Source: Lautropia sp. (GTDB lineage: Bacteria; Pseudomonadota; Gammaproteobacteria; Burkholderiales; Burkholderiaceae_E). Taken from it: DNA of 11,616 nt. Made by a program: the position numbers and the translations under genes. The notes under the pieces were generated by a model. The model made no database searches. It saw only the letters and a program-made list of their open reading frames with translations, and was not told the DNA's origin. How positions within the stretch are numbered: position 1 is the stretch's first letter; the number at the start of each line of letters is the position of its first letter. Positions 1 to 6,474 of the stretch are shown piece by piece. Location: contig JACCRJ010000262.1 of assembly GCA_013813615.1 (NCBI GenBank), positions 1 to 11,616 on the forward strand, given 5' to 3'.

Positions 1-1848
1 GTGCAGCACTGGGTGTCGATCTCGGTGGTGCTGATGACTTTTCAGCTGCACCTGTCGCAGCATACCGGCGGCTTCGTCATTGCCCGGGATTCGCTCTCGC
101 GACTGGTGCCGATCGAGAACGCGGCGATGGCCGACCGCAGCGTGATCCAGTGGGACAAGGACGACCTGGATGCGCTGGGCTTGTTGAAGATCGATGTGCT
201 GGCGCTGGGCATGCTGTCCGCCATCCGCCGGGCGCTGGAACTGGTCGGCCGCCGGCGCCGGACCATCTTCCGCATCCAGGACGTGCCGGCGGAAGATCCG
301 GACACCTACGACATGATCTGCCGGGCCGATACCGTCGGCGTCTTCCAGATCGAGTCGCGCGCACAGATGAGCATGCTGCCCCGCCTGCAGCCGCGCCGGT
401 TCTACGACCTGGTAATCGAAGTCGCCATCGTCAGGCCGGGCCCGATCCAGGGTGGCATGGTCCACCCCTACCTGCGTCGCCGCCAGGGGCTGGAGGCGGT
501 GGAGTATCCGCGTGAGGAGATCAAGCCGGCACTGGAGCGGACCCTCGGCGTGCCCATCTTCCAGGAGCAGGTCATGCAAGTGGCCATCATGGCGGCCGGC
601 TTCACCCCCGGCGAAGCGGACCAGCTGCGCCGCTCCATGGCGGCATGGAAGCGCAAGGGCGGCCTGCACCAGTTCCAGCAGAGGGTGATCAATGGGATGC
701 TCGAACGCGGCTATGAACTCGAGTTCGCAGAGCGCATCTTCAAGCAGATCGAGGGTTTCGGGGAGTACGGCTTTCCGGAAAGCCATGCCGCCAGCTTCGC
801 CCTGCTGGTCTATGTCTCCTGCTGGCTCAAGCAGCATGAGCCGGCGGCTTTCCTGGCTGCCATGCTCAACTCGCAGCCGATGGGCTTCTACGCGCCGGCG
901 CAACTGGTGCGCGACGCCCGCGAGCACGGCGTCGAGGTGCTGCCGGCAGACGTCCTGATCAGCGACTGGGAATCGACGCTGGAGGAGAGCACCGGCGCGC
1001 CCGCCAGTGTCAGCGACGGCGTCGACTACCGGCCGCAGCCGGCGGTTCGCCTGGGGCTGGACCGGATCCACGGGCTCGGCGAAGCGGCGGGCCGCAGGAT
1101 CCTGGCCAGCCGCAGCAGCGTCCGCGCCGCGGCAGCGGCAGCCGACGCGACGAGTACAACCGACGCAGCCGACGCAACCGACTCCGACGCAACCGACGCA
1201 TCTGAAAAATTGCGGCGCTGGAGAAGCGTGGAGGAACTGGCCTTGCAGGCGCAGTTGAACCAGAAGGAGTTGCAGGCACTGGCGCGAGCCAATGCCCTGC
1301 GGGGACTGGCGGGCCATCGGATGAATGCAGCCTGGCAGGTTGCAGGGATCCAGCAGATGCCGGAACTGCTGGCGGCGGCGCCGGTGAATGAGGCGCCGCT
1401 GGCCCTGGCTGCCCCCACCGAAGCCGAAGACACCATCGCGGATTACCGGTCGCTCGGCATCCCGATGGGGCGCCACCCGCTGGCCCTGCTGCGCGACCAG
1501 CTGTCACGCTTCCGGGTGGTGCCGGCGGAAGTGCTACGGACCTATCCGCACGGGCGCCTGGCCCGTGTCAGCGGCCTGGTGACGCATCGCCAGAGACCGG
1601 AGACCGCGAGCGGCGTGGTGTTCCTCACGCTGGAGGACGACACTGGCGCAGTCAACGTGATCGTCTGGCCGGACCACCTGGAGCGCTACCGCAAGGAAGT
1701 GCTGGGCGGCAATCTGCTGACGGTCTACGGGACCTGGCAGCGGGACACCGACACCGGCGGCCAGGTGATGAACCTGCTGGCGCAGCGCATCGTCGACCAC
1801 AGCCACCTGCTGGGCGGGCTGGCAACCCGCAGCCGCGATTTCCGCTGA
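1..1848 (+). CDS. dnaE2: Error-prone DNA polymerase DnaE2, C-terminal part (5' end outside window)
   Basis: C-family DNA polymerase of the DnaE2/ImuC type, which carries out damage-induced translesion synthesis, usually with ImuA and ImuB. About 615 residues are visible; family members are usually a little over 1000, so the PHP domain and two palm aspartates lie upstream. The GTG at position 1 is not a real start. Visible residues: HLSQHTGGF at 17-25, the IQWDKDDLDALG stretch, and LLKIDVLALGM with D65 matching the third catalytic aspartate. IEGFGEYGFPESHAASFA and NSQPMGFY are DnaE2 hallmarks. A helix-hairpin-helix region follows (LGLDRIHGLGEAAGRR, about 350-366). The OB-fold lies at about 515-600, and the ending LATRSRDFR is typical of the family. 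Odd points: an Ala/Asp/Thr-rich insertion at 376-401, and FQLH where DnaE2 normally has FPRH (14-17). The gene converges on the methyltransferase gene. Family assignment is very secure. Confidence 0.95.
   Translation: MQHWVSISVVLMTFQLHLSQHTGGFVIARDSLSRLVPIENAAMADRSVIQWDKDDLDALGLLKIDVLALGMLSAIRRALELVGRRRRTIFRIQDVPAEDPDTYDMICRADTVGVFQIESRAQMSMLPRLQPRRFYDLVIEVAIVRPGPIQGGMVHPYLRRRQGLEAVEYPREEIKPALERTLGVPIFQEQVMQVAIMAAGFTPGEADQLRRSMAAWKRKGGLHQFQQRVINGMLERGYELEFAERIFKQIEGFGEYGFPESHAASFALLVYVSCWLKQHEPAAFLAAMLNSQPMGFYAPAQLVRDAREHGVEVLPADVLISDWESTLEESTGAPASVSDGVDYRPQPAVRLGLDRIHGLGEAAGRRILASRSSVRAAAAAADATSTTDAADATDSDATDASEKLRRWRSVEELALQAQLNQKELQALARANALRGLAGHRMNAAWQVAGIQQMPELLAAAPVNEAPLALAAPTEAEDTIADYRSLGIPMGRHPLALLRDQLSRFRVVPAEVLRTYPHGRLARVSGLVTHRQRPETASGVVFLTLEDDTGAVNVIVWPDHLERYRKEVLGGNLLTVYGTWQRDTDTGGQVMNLLAQRIVDHSHLLGGLATRSRDFR
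1141..1200 (+). repeat. Imperfect 15-bp tandem repeat inside dnaE2
   Basis: A GACGCA-rich stretch. The 14-mer CCGACGCAACCGAC occurs exactly at 1169-1182 and again at 1184-1197, giving a 15-bp period (five codons), with degenerate copies just upstream. It encodes a low-complexity Asp/Ala/Thr/Ser segment (residues 382-401) between the helix-hairpin-helix region and the next conserved helix. The period is a multiple of three, so copy changes would keep the frame. Confidence 0.8.
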
Positions 1849-1944
1849 GCGGCCCCCAGGCCCTTTGATGTAGCGGCATCGACCAGGCCGTCTGCTGCGG
1901 CATCGACTCGGGAATCGGCTGCGTCATCGAACCTCACCTGGCCG
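1849..1944. repeat. Degenerate 24-bp periodic repeat across the dnaE2/methyltransferase junction
   Basis: The 11-mer GCGGCATCGAC occurs at 1873-1883 and exactly 24 bases later at 1897-1907. A third related copy (GCGTCATCGAA) starts another 24 bases on at 1921, and GCGGC also begins at 1849. The full 24-bp units at 1873 and 1897 agree at about 18 positions; the outer copies are much weaker. The repeat fills the 75-base gap between the two convergent genes and runs into the last methyltransferase codons. I saw no convincing intrinsic terminator in this gap on either strand. Confidence 0.5.
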
Positions 1945-3339
1945 GTACTCGCCAAGCCGGTCCCTCGAGTAGCGTTCGGGCACCCCGACGAGGGCGAACC
2001 GCCCGACCAGCCTGAAAGCTGCCTCGCCGTCCGGATCCGCCAGCGCCTGCCGAAGCTCGCCCTTGTCGATCCGGCCCCGGCGCTCGGTGTAGCCCATCAT
2101 GTCGGCGTCTTCGTAGGCGCCCCAGATGGTTCGGTACATGAACTCGGTGGCAAGAGCATCCGGATCCTCGGCAGTGATGCTCAGCACTGAATTCAGCGCC
2201 AGCCTGCCCACGCCATGGCACCAGACACCTTCCTCCTCTCCCTGCGGGGACAGCGCCTGGGGATTCTTCACGAAACTGAGGTACTTCTCCCACCGCAAGT
2301 CCGCGAGCGGCACCGGTTCACGCTCCAGGGGATTGCGCCGTATCAGGTAGTCCTTCCACAACAGGGCGTCCGGGAAATAGCGTGACCGGTCGCGACCGAA
2401 CAGATCCCAATACTCCCCAGGCTGCAGTTCGCCACCGTGCGGCGGATTGGGCGGACCGACACCCTTGTTTCCGACCCGCGCAAAGATCGCGGGACGCCCT
2501 GGCGCCACCCGCTCCACCTCGTCGACCAGCAGCTTCTTGTCAGGCAGACACATGAAGGCATCGGAGCAGACTGCACCGGCGCAACTGTCGGCCTTCAATG
2601 GCAGTCGGGCGCCGGCATCGCAGCAGACGAACCACGCATCCGGCGCCACCCAATGGCGCGCACCCCACGCCTGGAAGAAGTTGAAATCAATGCCGATGGC
2701 AGGCGTGCTGCGGCGCCGCCGGGTCAGATAGTGTTCAATGTGGCCGTAGCCGCAGGCGATGTCGAGCACCGGTTTGTCGTCTGCACCGAACCGCTGCACC
2801 AGCGACATCGCCGACAGGTAGCGTGGCATCACGAAGCGGTTCAGAAAATACTCGGCAAGATAAGGATTGTTGCCCGAGCGTCTGGAATGGAAGAAGTTGA
2901 AGAGATCCTGCGCAAGCACCCCGTCCGTGCTGCCAGCTATCAGCCTTCTCAGCCCGGAGCGGGTCTGTGCCAGGCCAACCTTCGCGCTGAGCGACGACGG
3001 CCAGAGACCAGCGCGGCTCAGCCGTCCCTGCAGCGGGTACTTGCGAGGAAACACCAGGCAGTCGAGGAGGGCTTCGCCAGTGGCGCCGCGCTCGAGCGCC
3101 GCGACAAGTTCCGGCGCGCTGGGGCCGGTATGGAGAGCACCATCGTTCCAGTGCGAGAAAACTCCTACCCTGCCCTTCATCAGCACCGGCACATCGTCGA
3201 TCACCGGATACCTGCTGCAGCCACAGGAAAGGATGCCGTAGCGGCCCGGACCTGGCGATGGCGAAGAAGCCGCCCATGAAAAATCACCGCCGCATTCGGG
3301 GCATTGCAGGGCAGAGAGAAACGCGTCGAAGCTTCGCAT
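1924..3339 (-). CDS. SAM-dependent class I methyltransferase with N-terminal zinc-ribbon (Trm112-like) domain
   Basis: Predicted 471-residue soluble methyltransferase of unknown substrate. The N-terminus has a four-cysteine metal site, C13-x2-C16 and C39-x-C41, followed by YPVIDDVPVLM (44-54), the pattern of Trm112/UPF0434-type domains. Motif I of a Rossmann-fold methyltransferase is VLDIACGYG (191-199), followed by IGIDFNF and then CCDAGARLPLKADSCAG, which fits motifs II and III. The C-terminal part (from about residue 300) matches nothing I recognise. The start is the ATG at 3339; the frame stays open upstream but only as an out-of-frame shadow of metZ. It begins 50 bases after the metZ stop with no obvious promoter between, so co-transcription with metZ is likely. 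No strong Shine-Dalgarno is visible. The fold call is secure; a small-molecule, RNA or protein substrate are all possible. Confidence 0.85.
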   Translation of the reverse strand: MRSFDAFLSALQCPECGGDFSWAASSPSPGPGRYGILSCGCSRYPVIDDVPVLMKGRVGVFSHWNDGALHTGPSAPELVAALERGATGEALLDCLVFPRKYPLQGRLSRAGLWPSSLSAKVGLAQTRSGLRRLIAGSTDGVLAQDLFNFFHSRRSGNNPYLAEYFLNRFVMPRYLSAMSLVQRFGADDKPVLDIACGYGHIEHYLTRRRRSTPAIGIDFNFFQAWGARHWVAPDAWFVCCDAGARLPLKADSCAGAVCSDAFMCLPDKKLLVDEVERVAPGRPAIFARVGNKGVGPPNPPHGGELQPGEYWDLFGRDRSRYFPDALLWKDYLIRRNPLEREPVPLADLRWEKYLSFVKNPQALSPQGEEEGVWCHGVGRLALNSVLSITAEDPDALATEFMYRTIWGAYEDADMMGYTERRGRIDKGELRQALADPDGEAAFRLVGRFALVGVPERYSRDRLGEYRPGEVR

Positions 3340-3389
3340 GAGGCACCCGTGGCGACTTCGCCAGTGAGACGATGATACGCACCCTTTCC

Positions 3390-4685
3390 TCAGCCGGCCG
3401 CCAGCCCGCGGCCCAGGTCGACGCAGACATCGGCGGGAGATTCCAGTCCCACCGCGATCCTGAGCAGCCCTTCGGTGATCCCGGCCGCCTCCCGAACCGG
3501 CGGCGCCATCCGGCCGTGCGTAGTGCTGGCCGGGTGCGTGATGGTGGTCTTCACGTCGCCGAGATTGGCGGTGATCGAGAGCAGGCGGCAGTTGTCGACT
3601 ACCCGCCAGGCGTGGGCGCGCGCCTCTTCCCGGCTGGCGCCCTTGACCTCGAAGCACAGCACCGGCCCGGCGGCACTCTGCTGGCGCGACGCGATCTCGA
3701 ACTGGGGATGGCTCTGCAGGCCCGGATAGAGCACCCGGTGCACCTGCGGCTGGCGCTCCAGCCACCGCGCCACTTCCAGTGCGTTCGCCGACTGTTGTCG
3801 CATCCTCAGCGGCAGCGTCTCCAGCCCCTTGGCCAGCACCCACGCGTTGAAAGCCGACAGCGTCGGACCGCCAAAGCGCAGCACCGGTTCGAGCTTCTCT
3901 TTCACATACTCGGTGGTGCCCAGCACGGCCCCACCCAGCACCCTGCCCTGCCCATCCAGATACTTGGTGGCCGAGTGCACGACGATGTCGGCGCCGAGTT
4001 CCAGCGGCCGCTGCAGCACCGGCGTGCAAAAACAGTTGTCCACCACCAGCAGCACGCCTCGGCGCTGCGCCAGTGCAGCCAGGGACTCCAGGTCCGCCAC
4101 TTCGGTGGAGGGGTTGGCCGGCGTCTCCAGGAACAGGAAGCGGGTGGTCGGCTCGATGGCGGCTTCCCACGCCGCCAGGTCCGTCAGCGGCACGTAGCTG
4201 GTGCGAACCCCATAGCGCTCGAAGAGGCCGAACAGCTGAACGGTGGTGCCGAACACTCCCATCGAGCTCACGATGTGGTCGCCGCTGCGGGTGAGGCTCA
4301 GGATCACCGACTGGATCGCCGACATGCCGGAGGCGGTCGCAAGGCAGGCCTGCGCCCCCTCGAGCGCAGCCAGCCGGTCCTGGAACAGCCGGACCGTGGG
4401 GTTGCGGTAACGGGAGTAGATGTAGCCGTCGATCTCGTTGGAAAACTTCGCGGCGGCGTTGGCGGCGCTGGTGTGCACGAAGCTCGATGTCAGGAACATC
4501 GGCTCGCTGTGCTCGCCATAGTTGGTTCGCTCGAAACCTGCCCGGACGGCGCGGGTTTCGAGATCGTAATCGCACGAGGTGAAATCCGGCGGGGCGAACT
4601 CGGCGGCGCGTGCGACCGCGGCGTCGAACGCCGCAGCGGCGCTGCCGGCCGAAGGATTGCTGGAGGGTGATCTCGACTTGTTCAT
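3390..4685 (-). CDS. metZ: O-succinylhomoserine sulfhydrylase
   Basis: PLP enzyme of the Cys/Met metabolism family, 431 residues, cytoplasmic. It converts O-succinylhomoserine and sulfide to homocysteine, bypassing cystathionine in methionine synthesis. Visible: YSRYRNPTV (90-98), the PLP-phosphate loop ATASGMSAI (116-124), DNCFCTPVLQ after the strand LLVVD, and HSATKYLDGQG with Lys241 as the Schiff-base lysine. SITANLGDVKTTITHPAS and the C-terminal AGITEGLLRIAVGLE are typical of MetZ rather than MetB. Homologues I recall are about 400 residues; the extra length is a Ser/Ala-rich N-terminal stretch of about 35 residues. The ATG at 4685 follows CCAGGACC. No alternative start lies in frame before a TGA near 4784. 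A SAM-II-like riboswitch lies upstream, which fits a methionine gene. O-acetylhomoserine as the true substrate cannot be excluded. Confidence 0.93.
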   Translation of the reverse strand: MNKSRSPSSNPSAGSAAAAFDAAVARAAEFAPPDFTSCDYDLETRAVRAGFERTNYGEHSEPMFLTSSFVHTSAANAAAKFSNEIDGYIYSRYRNPTVRLFQDRLAALEGAQACLATASGMSAIQSVILSLTRSGDHIVSSMGVFGTTVQLFGLFERYGVRTSYVPLTDLAAWEAAIEPTTRFLFLETPANPSTEVADLESLAALAQRRGVLLVVDNCFCTPVLQRPLELGADIVVHSATKYLDGQGRVLGGAVLGTTEYVKEKLEPVLRFGGPTLSAFNAWVLAKGLETLPLRMRQQSANALEVARWLERQPQVHRVLYPGLQSHPQFEIASRQQSAAGPVLCFEVKGASREEARAHAWRVVDNCRLLSITANLGDVKTTITHPASTTHGRMAPPVREAAGITEGLLRIAVGLESPADVCVDLGRGLAAG

Positions 4686-4771
4686 GGTCCTGGCCGGAAT
4701 GCTCTGCCGGCAATATGAAACCCGCTGCCTGCGCCACGAAGGCCGTCGCCGGACAAGCCGGTGGCGGCCAT
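4682..4771 (-). CDS. Possible 29-codon leader ORF whose stop overlaps the metZ start
   Basis: An ATG at 4771, five bases after the stop of the 13-codon leader ORF, opens a 29-residue Gly/Ala/Arg-rich frame (beginning MAATGLSGDG). It ends with a TGA that overlaps the metZ ATG as ATGA. This overlap is a common arrangement for translational coupling. There is no recognisable domain and no good Shine-Dalgarno, and the frame also covers a large inverted repeat. It may be chance open sequence in GC-rich DNA. Confidence 0.3.
   Translation of the reverse strand: MAATGLSGDGLRGAGSGFHIAGRAFRPGP
4741..4769. repeat. Inverted repeat in the metZ leader (12-bp arms, 5-base loop)
   Basis: The arms GGCCGTCGCCGG (4741-4752) and CCGGTGGCGGCC (4758-4769) flank ACAAG. 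In a plus-strand RNA all 12 positions pair if two G-U wobbles are allowed. In the metZ-sense RNA 10 of 12 pair, with two A-C mismatches. No T-run follows on either strand, so it is not a standard terminator. It lies between the riboswitch and the metZ start and could affect leader folding or processing. Confidence 0.6.
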
Positions 4772-4776
4772 GTGGA

Positions 4777-4818
4777 CTACTTCAGGAAAAACAGCGAGCC
4801 GGACGAACAACTGCTCAT
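4777..4818 (-). CDS. Possible 13-codon leader ORF directly after the riboswitch
   Basis: The ATG at 4818 lies two bases after the AGGGG (4825-4821) that closes the riboswitch pseudoknot. It reads MSSCSSGSLFFLK and stops at TAG (4779-4777). In known SAM-II switches the site sequestered by the pseudoknot serves the regulated gene's own start, so this ATG is where the metZ start would be expected, yet it is out of frame with metZ (133 bases upstream). The spacing of the Shine-Dalgarno-like site is shorter than usual. It may be a translated leader peptide or nothing. Confidence 0.3.
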   Translation of the reverse strand: MSSCSSGSLFFLK

Positions 4819-4820
4819 CG

Positions 4821-4876
4821 CCCCTGGATTTAGCTGTATTTCTTATGCGCTCGCAAGCCGGGACAAATCAGCGCAG
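4821..4876 (-). promoter_or_regulatory. SAM-II (SAM-alpha type) riboswitch aptamer upstream of metZ
   Basis: Read on the minus strand, P1 is a perfect 6-bp stem, TGCGCT (4875-4870) with AGCGCA (4851-4846). The loop begins GATTT and contains CCC (4862-4860) and TTGC (4856-4853). After P1 come AAGAAAT, AGCTAAA (4835-4829) and AGGGG (4825-4821), whose G run can pair with CCC to form the H-type pseudoknot. These blocks (CTGATTT, CC, TTGC-R-AGCGC, an A-rich loop, GCTAAA, GGG) appear in the same order and similar spacing as in the published SAM-II metX aptamer, recalled from memory. SAM-II elements bind S-adenosylmethionine and repress methionine genes, usually by hiding the ribosome binding site. 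The position before metZ fits. No covariance-model search was run. Confidence 0.85.
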
Positions 4877-4881
4877 CCCCG

Positions 4882-4910
4882 AATATACCGCTAAACCCGG
4901 CTAGTCCTGT
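4882..4910 (-). promoter_or_regulatory. Candidate sigma70 promoter for the riboswitch-metZ transcript
   Basis: TATATT (4887-4882) is a good -10 hexamer in the only AT-rich patch of the purF-metZ gap. It would place the transcript start about 7 bases downstream, near 4875, at the 5' base of the riboswitch P1 stem. The -35 region is poor: with a 17-base spacer it would be ACAGGA (4910-4905), overlapping the purF stop codon. The placement is the main support. Confidence 0.4.
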
Positions 4911-6424
4911 ACAGCCGAAAACTTCAGGTTCATCTGGTTCCGGTCAGCGTCTTCCGCGAGCCTGCTCACCAGGAGGCGCGCATTCTCGATCCGATCGAGG
5001 TATGCCGGCGTGATGTCGCCGGTCACGTATTGACCGTCGAAGCAGGAGGCGTCGAACTGCTTGACCCGCGGCCCCGCATCCCGCACCGCCTGCTTCATCG
5101 CGTCGATGCTCTGGTAGAGCAGCGCATCGGCGCCGATGGCAATCCGTATATCCTCGTCGCTGCGGCCGTGGGCGATCAGTTCGTCGCGGGTCGGCATGTC
5201 GATGCCGTAAACGTTGGGATAGCGGATCGGCGGCGCCGCCGACGCGAAGAAGACCTTGTTGGCACCGGCCTCGCGCGCCATCATCACGATCTCGCGCGAC
5301 GTAGTGCCGCGCACGATCGAGTCGTCCACCAGCAGTACATTCTTGCCCTTGAATTCGATGCTCATGGCGTTGAGCTTCTGGCGGACGGATTTCTGGCGCA
5401 CCGCCTGGCCGGGCATGATGAAGGTACGGCCGACATAGCGGTTCTTGATGAATCCTTCGCGGTAGTTCAGCCCCAGGCGCATCGCCAGCTGCATTGCCGA
5501 CGGCCGCGAGGTGTCCGGTATCGGCATCACCACGTCGATCTCGCCGGTACGCCAGGCACTGCGCACCGTCTCCGCCAGGTTCTCGCCCAGCTTGAGGCGC
5601 GCGTCGTAGACCGACGTGCCGTCGATGACCGAGTCCGGACGCGCGAAGTAGACGTACTCGAAGATGCACGGGCTCAGCTGCGATTGAGCCGCGCACGGCT
5701 GGCTGTAGAAGTTGCCTTCGAGGTCGACAAAGATGGCCTCGCCGGGTGCGACGTCACGCACGAAGCGAAAGCCCGAGCCCTCGAGCGCGACCGATTCCGA
5801 GGCGATCAGGTATTCGGTGCCGGCCTCGGTCTCTGCAATGCCGTAGCAGATCGGGCGGATCCCGTAGGGATCTCGAAAACCCAGGACGCCGTAACCGGCA
5901 ATCTCGACCACGCAGGCATAGGCGCCGCGAACCCGCTGCTGCAATACCGCCACCGCCTTGAAGATCGTGGCCGGATCGAGGGAAATACCGGACGCGTTGG
6001 CCTGCAACTCGTTGGCGAGTACGTTGAGCAGGACCTCGGAGTCGGAGTCGGTGTTGATGTGGCGCCGATCCAGCCGGAACATCTCGTCCTTCAACTCCGC
6101 CGAATTGGTCAGGTTGCCGTTGTGCGCCAAAGTCAGGCCGAACGGCGCATTGACGTAGAACGGCTGCGCCTCCTCGCCGTTGGAGGCGGAGCCGGCAGTC
6201 GGATAACGCACATGGGCGATGCCGGAATTGCCGGGCAGCGCCCGCATATTGCGCGTCCTGAAGACGTCTCGCACCAGCCCGTTGCCCTTCTGCATGGCAA
6301 ACGCCCGGCCGGTACAGGTCGCGATGCCGGCGGCATCCTGGCCGCGGTGCTGCAGCAGCAGCAGGCTGTCGTACAGGAGCTGGTTCACCGGGGTCCGGGC
6401 AACGACACCAAGAATTCCACACAT
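4901..6424 (-). CDS. purF: Amidophosphoribosyltransferase
   Basis: First committed enzyme of purine synthesis. It transfers the amide nitrogen of glutamine to PRPP to give 5-phosphoribosylamine. The protein has 507 residues, close to the 505 of E. coli PurF. It starts MCGILGVV, so Cys2 becomes the N-terminal nucleophile after removal of Met; there is no propeptide. LQHRGQDAAGIAT, HVRYPTAGS and LAHNGNLTN are glutaminase-domain motifs. The phosphoribosyltransferase domain carries the PRPP loop VLLVDDSIVRGTTS (363-376), with GFIKNRYVGRTFI before it. It lies 50 bases downstream of cvpA, the classical cvpA-purF pair. AGGA about ten bases before the ATG is a possible ribosome binding site. I saw no convincing PurR operator or intrinsic terminator. 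Confidence 0.98.
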   Translation of the reverse strand: MCGILGVVARTPVNQLLYDSLLLLQHRGQDAAGIATCTGRAFAMQKGNGLVRDVFRTRNMRALPGNSGIAHVRYPTAGSASNGEEAQPFYVNAPFGLTLAHNGNLTNSAELKDEMFRLDRRHINTDSDSEVLLNVLANELQANASGISLDPATIFKAVAVLQQRVRGAYACVVEIAGYGVLGFRDPYGIRPICYGIAETEAGTEYLIASESVALEGSGFRFVRDVAPGEAIFVDLEGNFYSQPCAAQSQLSPCIFEYVYFARPDSVIDGTSVYDARLKLGENLAETVRSAWRTGEIDVVMPIPDTSRPSAMQLAMRLGLNYREGFIKNRYVGRTFIMPGQAVRQKSVRQKLNAMSIEFKGKNVLLVDDSIVRGTTSREIVMMAREAGANKVFFASAAPPIRYPNVYGIDMPTRDELIAHGRSDEDIRIAIGADALLYQSIDAMKQAVRDAGPRVKQFDASCFDGQYVTGDITPAYLDRIENARLLVSRLAEDADRNQMNLKFSAVQD

Positions 6425-6451
6425 GGCTTAAGGTCCTGTTCGAATCAATCC

Positions 6452-6466
6452 GGGGAGGCTCTCCCC
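6452..6466. repeat. Perfect 6-bp hairpin in the cvpA-purF gap
   Basis: GGGGAG (6452-6457), a 3-base loop and CTCCCC (6461-6466) form a perfect inverted repeat 27 bases upstream of the purF ATG. No T-run follows on the minus strand, so it does not look like an intrinsic terminator. It may be a weak attenuating or mRNA-stabilising structure between cvpA and purF. Confidence 0.5.
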
Positions 6467-6474
6467 ACCCGGGT

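Noticed and set aside
1841..1878. Possible terminator after dnaE2 (CCGC-TGA-GCGG, then GGCC-CCCA-GGCC-CTTT)
   Set aside because: Stems of only four base pairs and a three-base T tract; too weak to call.
3372..4670. 432-codon plus-strand open frame opposite metZ
   Set aside because: Antisense shadow of metZ in GC-rich DNA; composition is His/Arg/Gly-rich with no recognisable motif.
3340..4737. Long minus-strand open frame continuous with the methyltransferase, which would make a 937-residue protein
   Set aside because: It covers metZ in another frame and reads as Arg/Gly/Ala-rich sequence with no domain; the methyltransferase has a good N-terminal domain starting at 3339.
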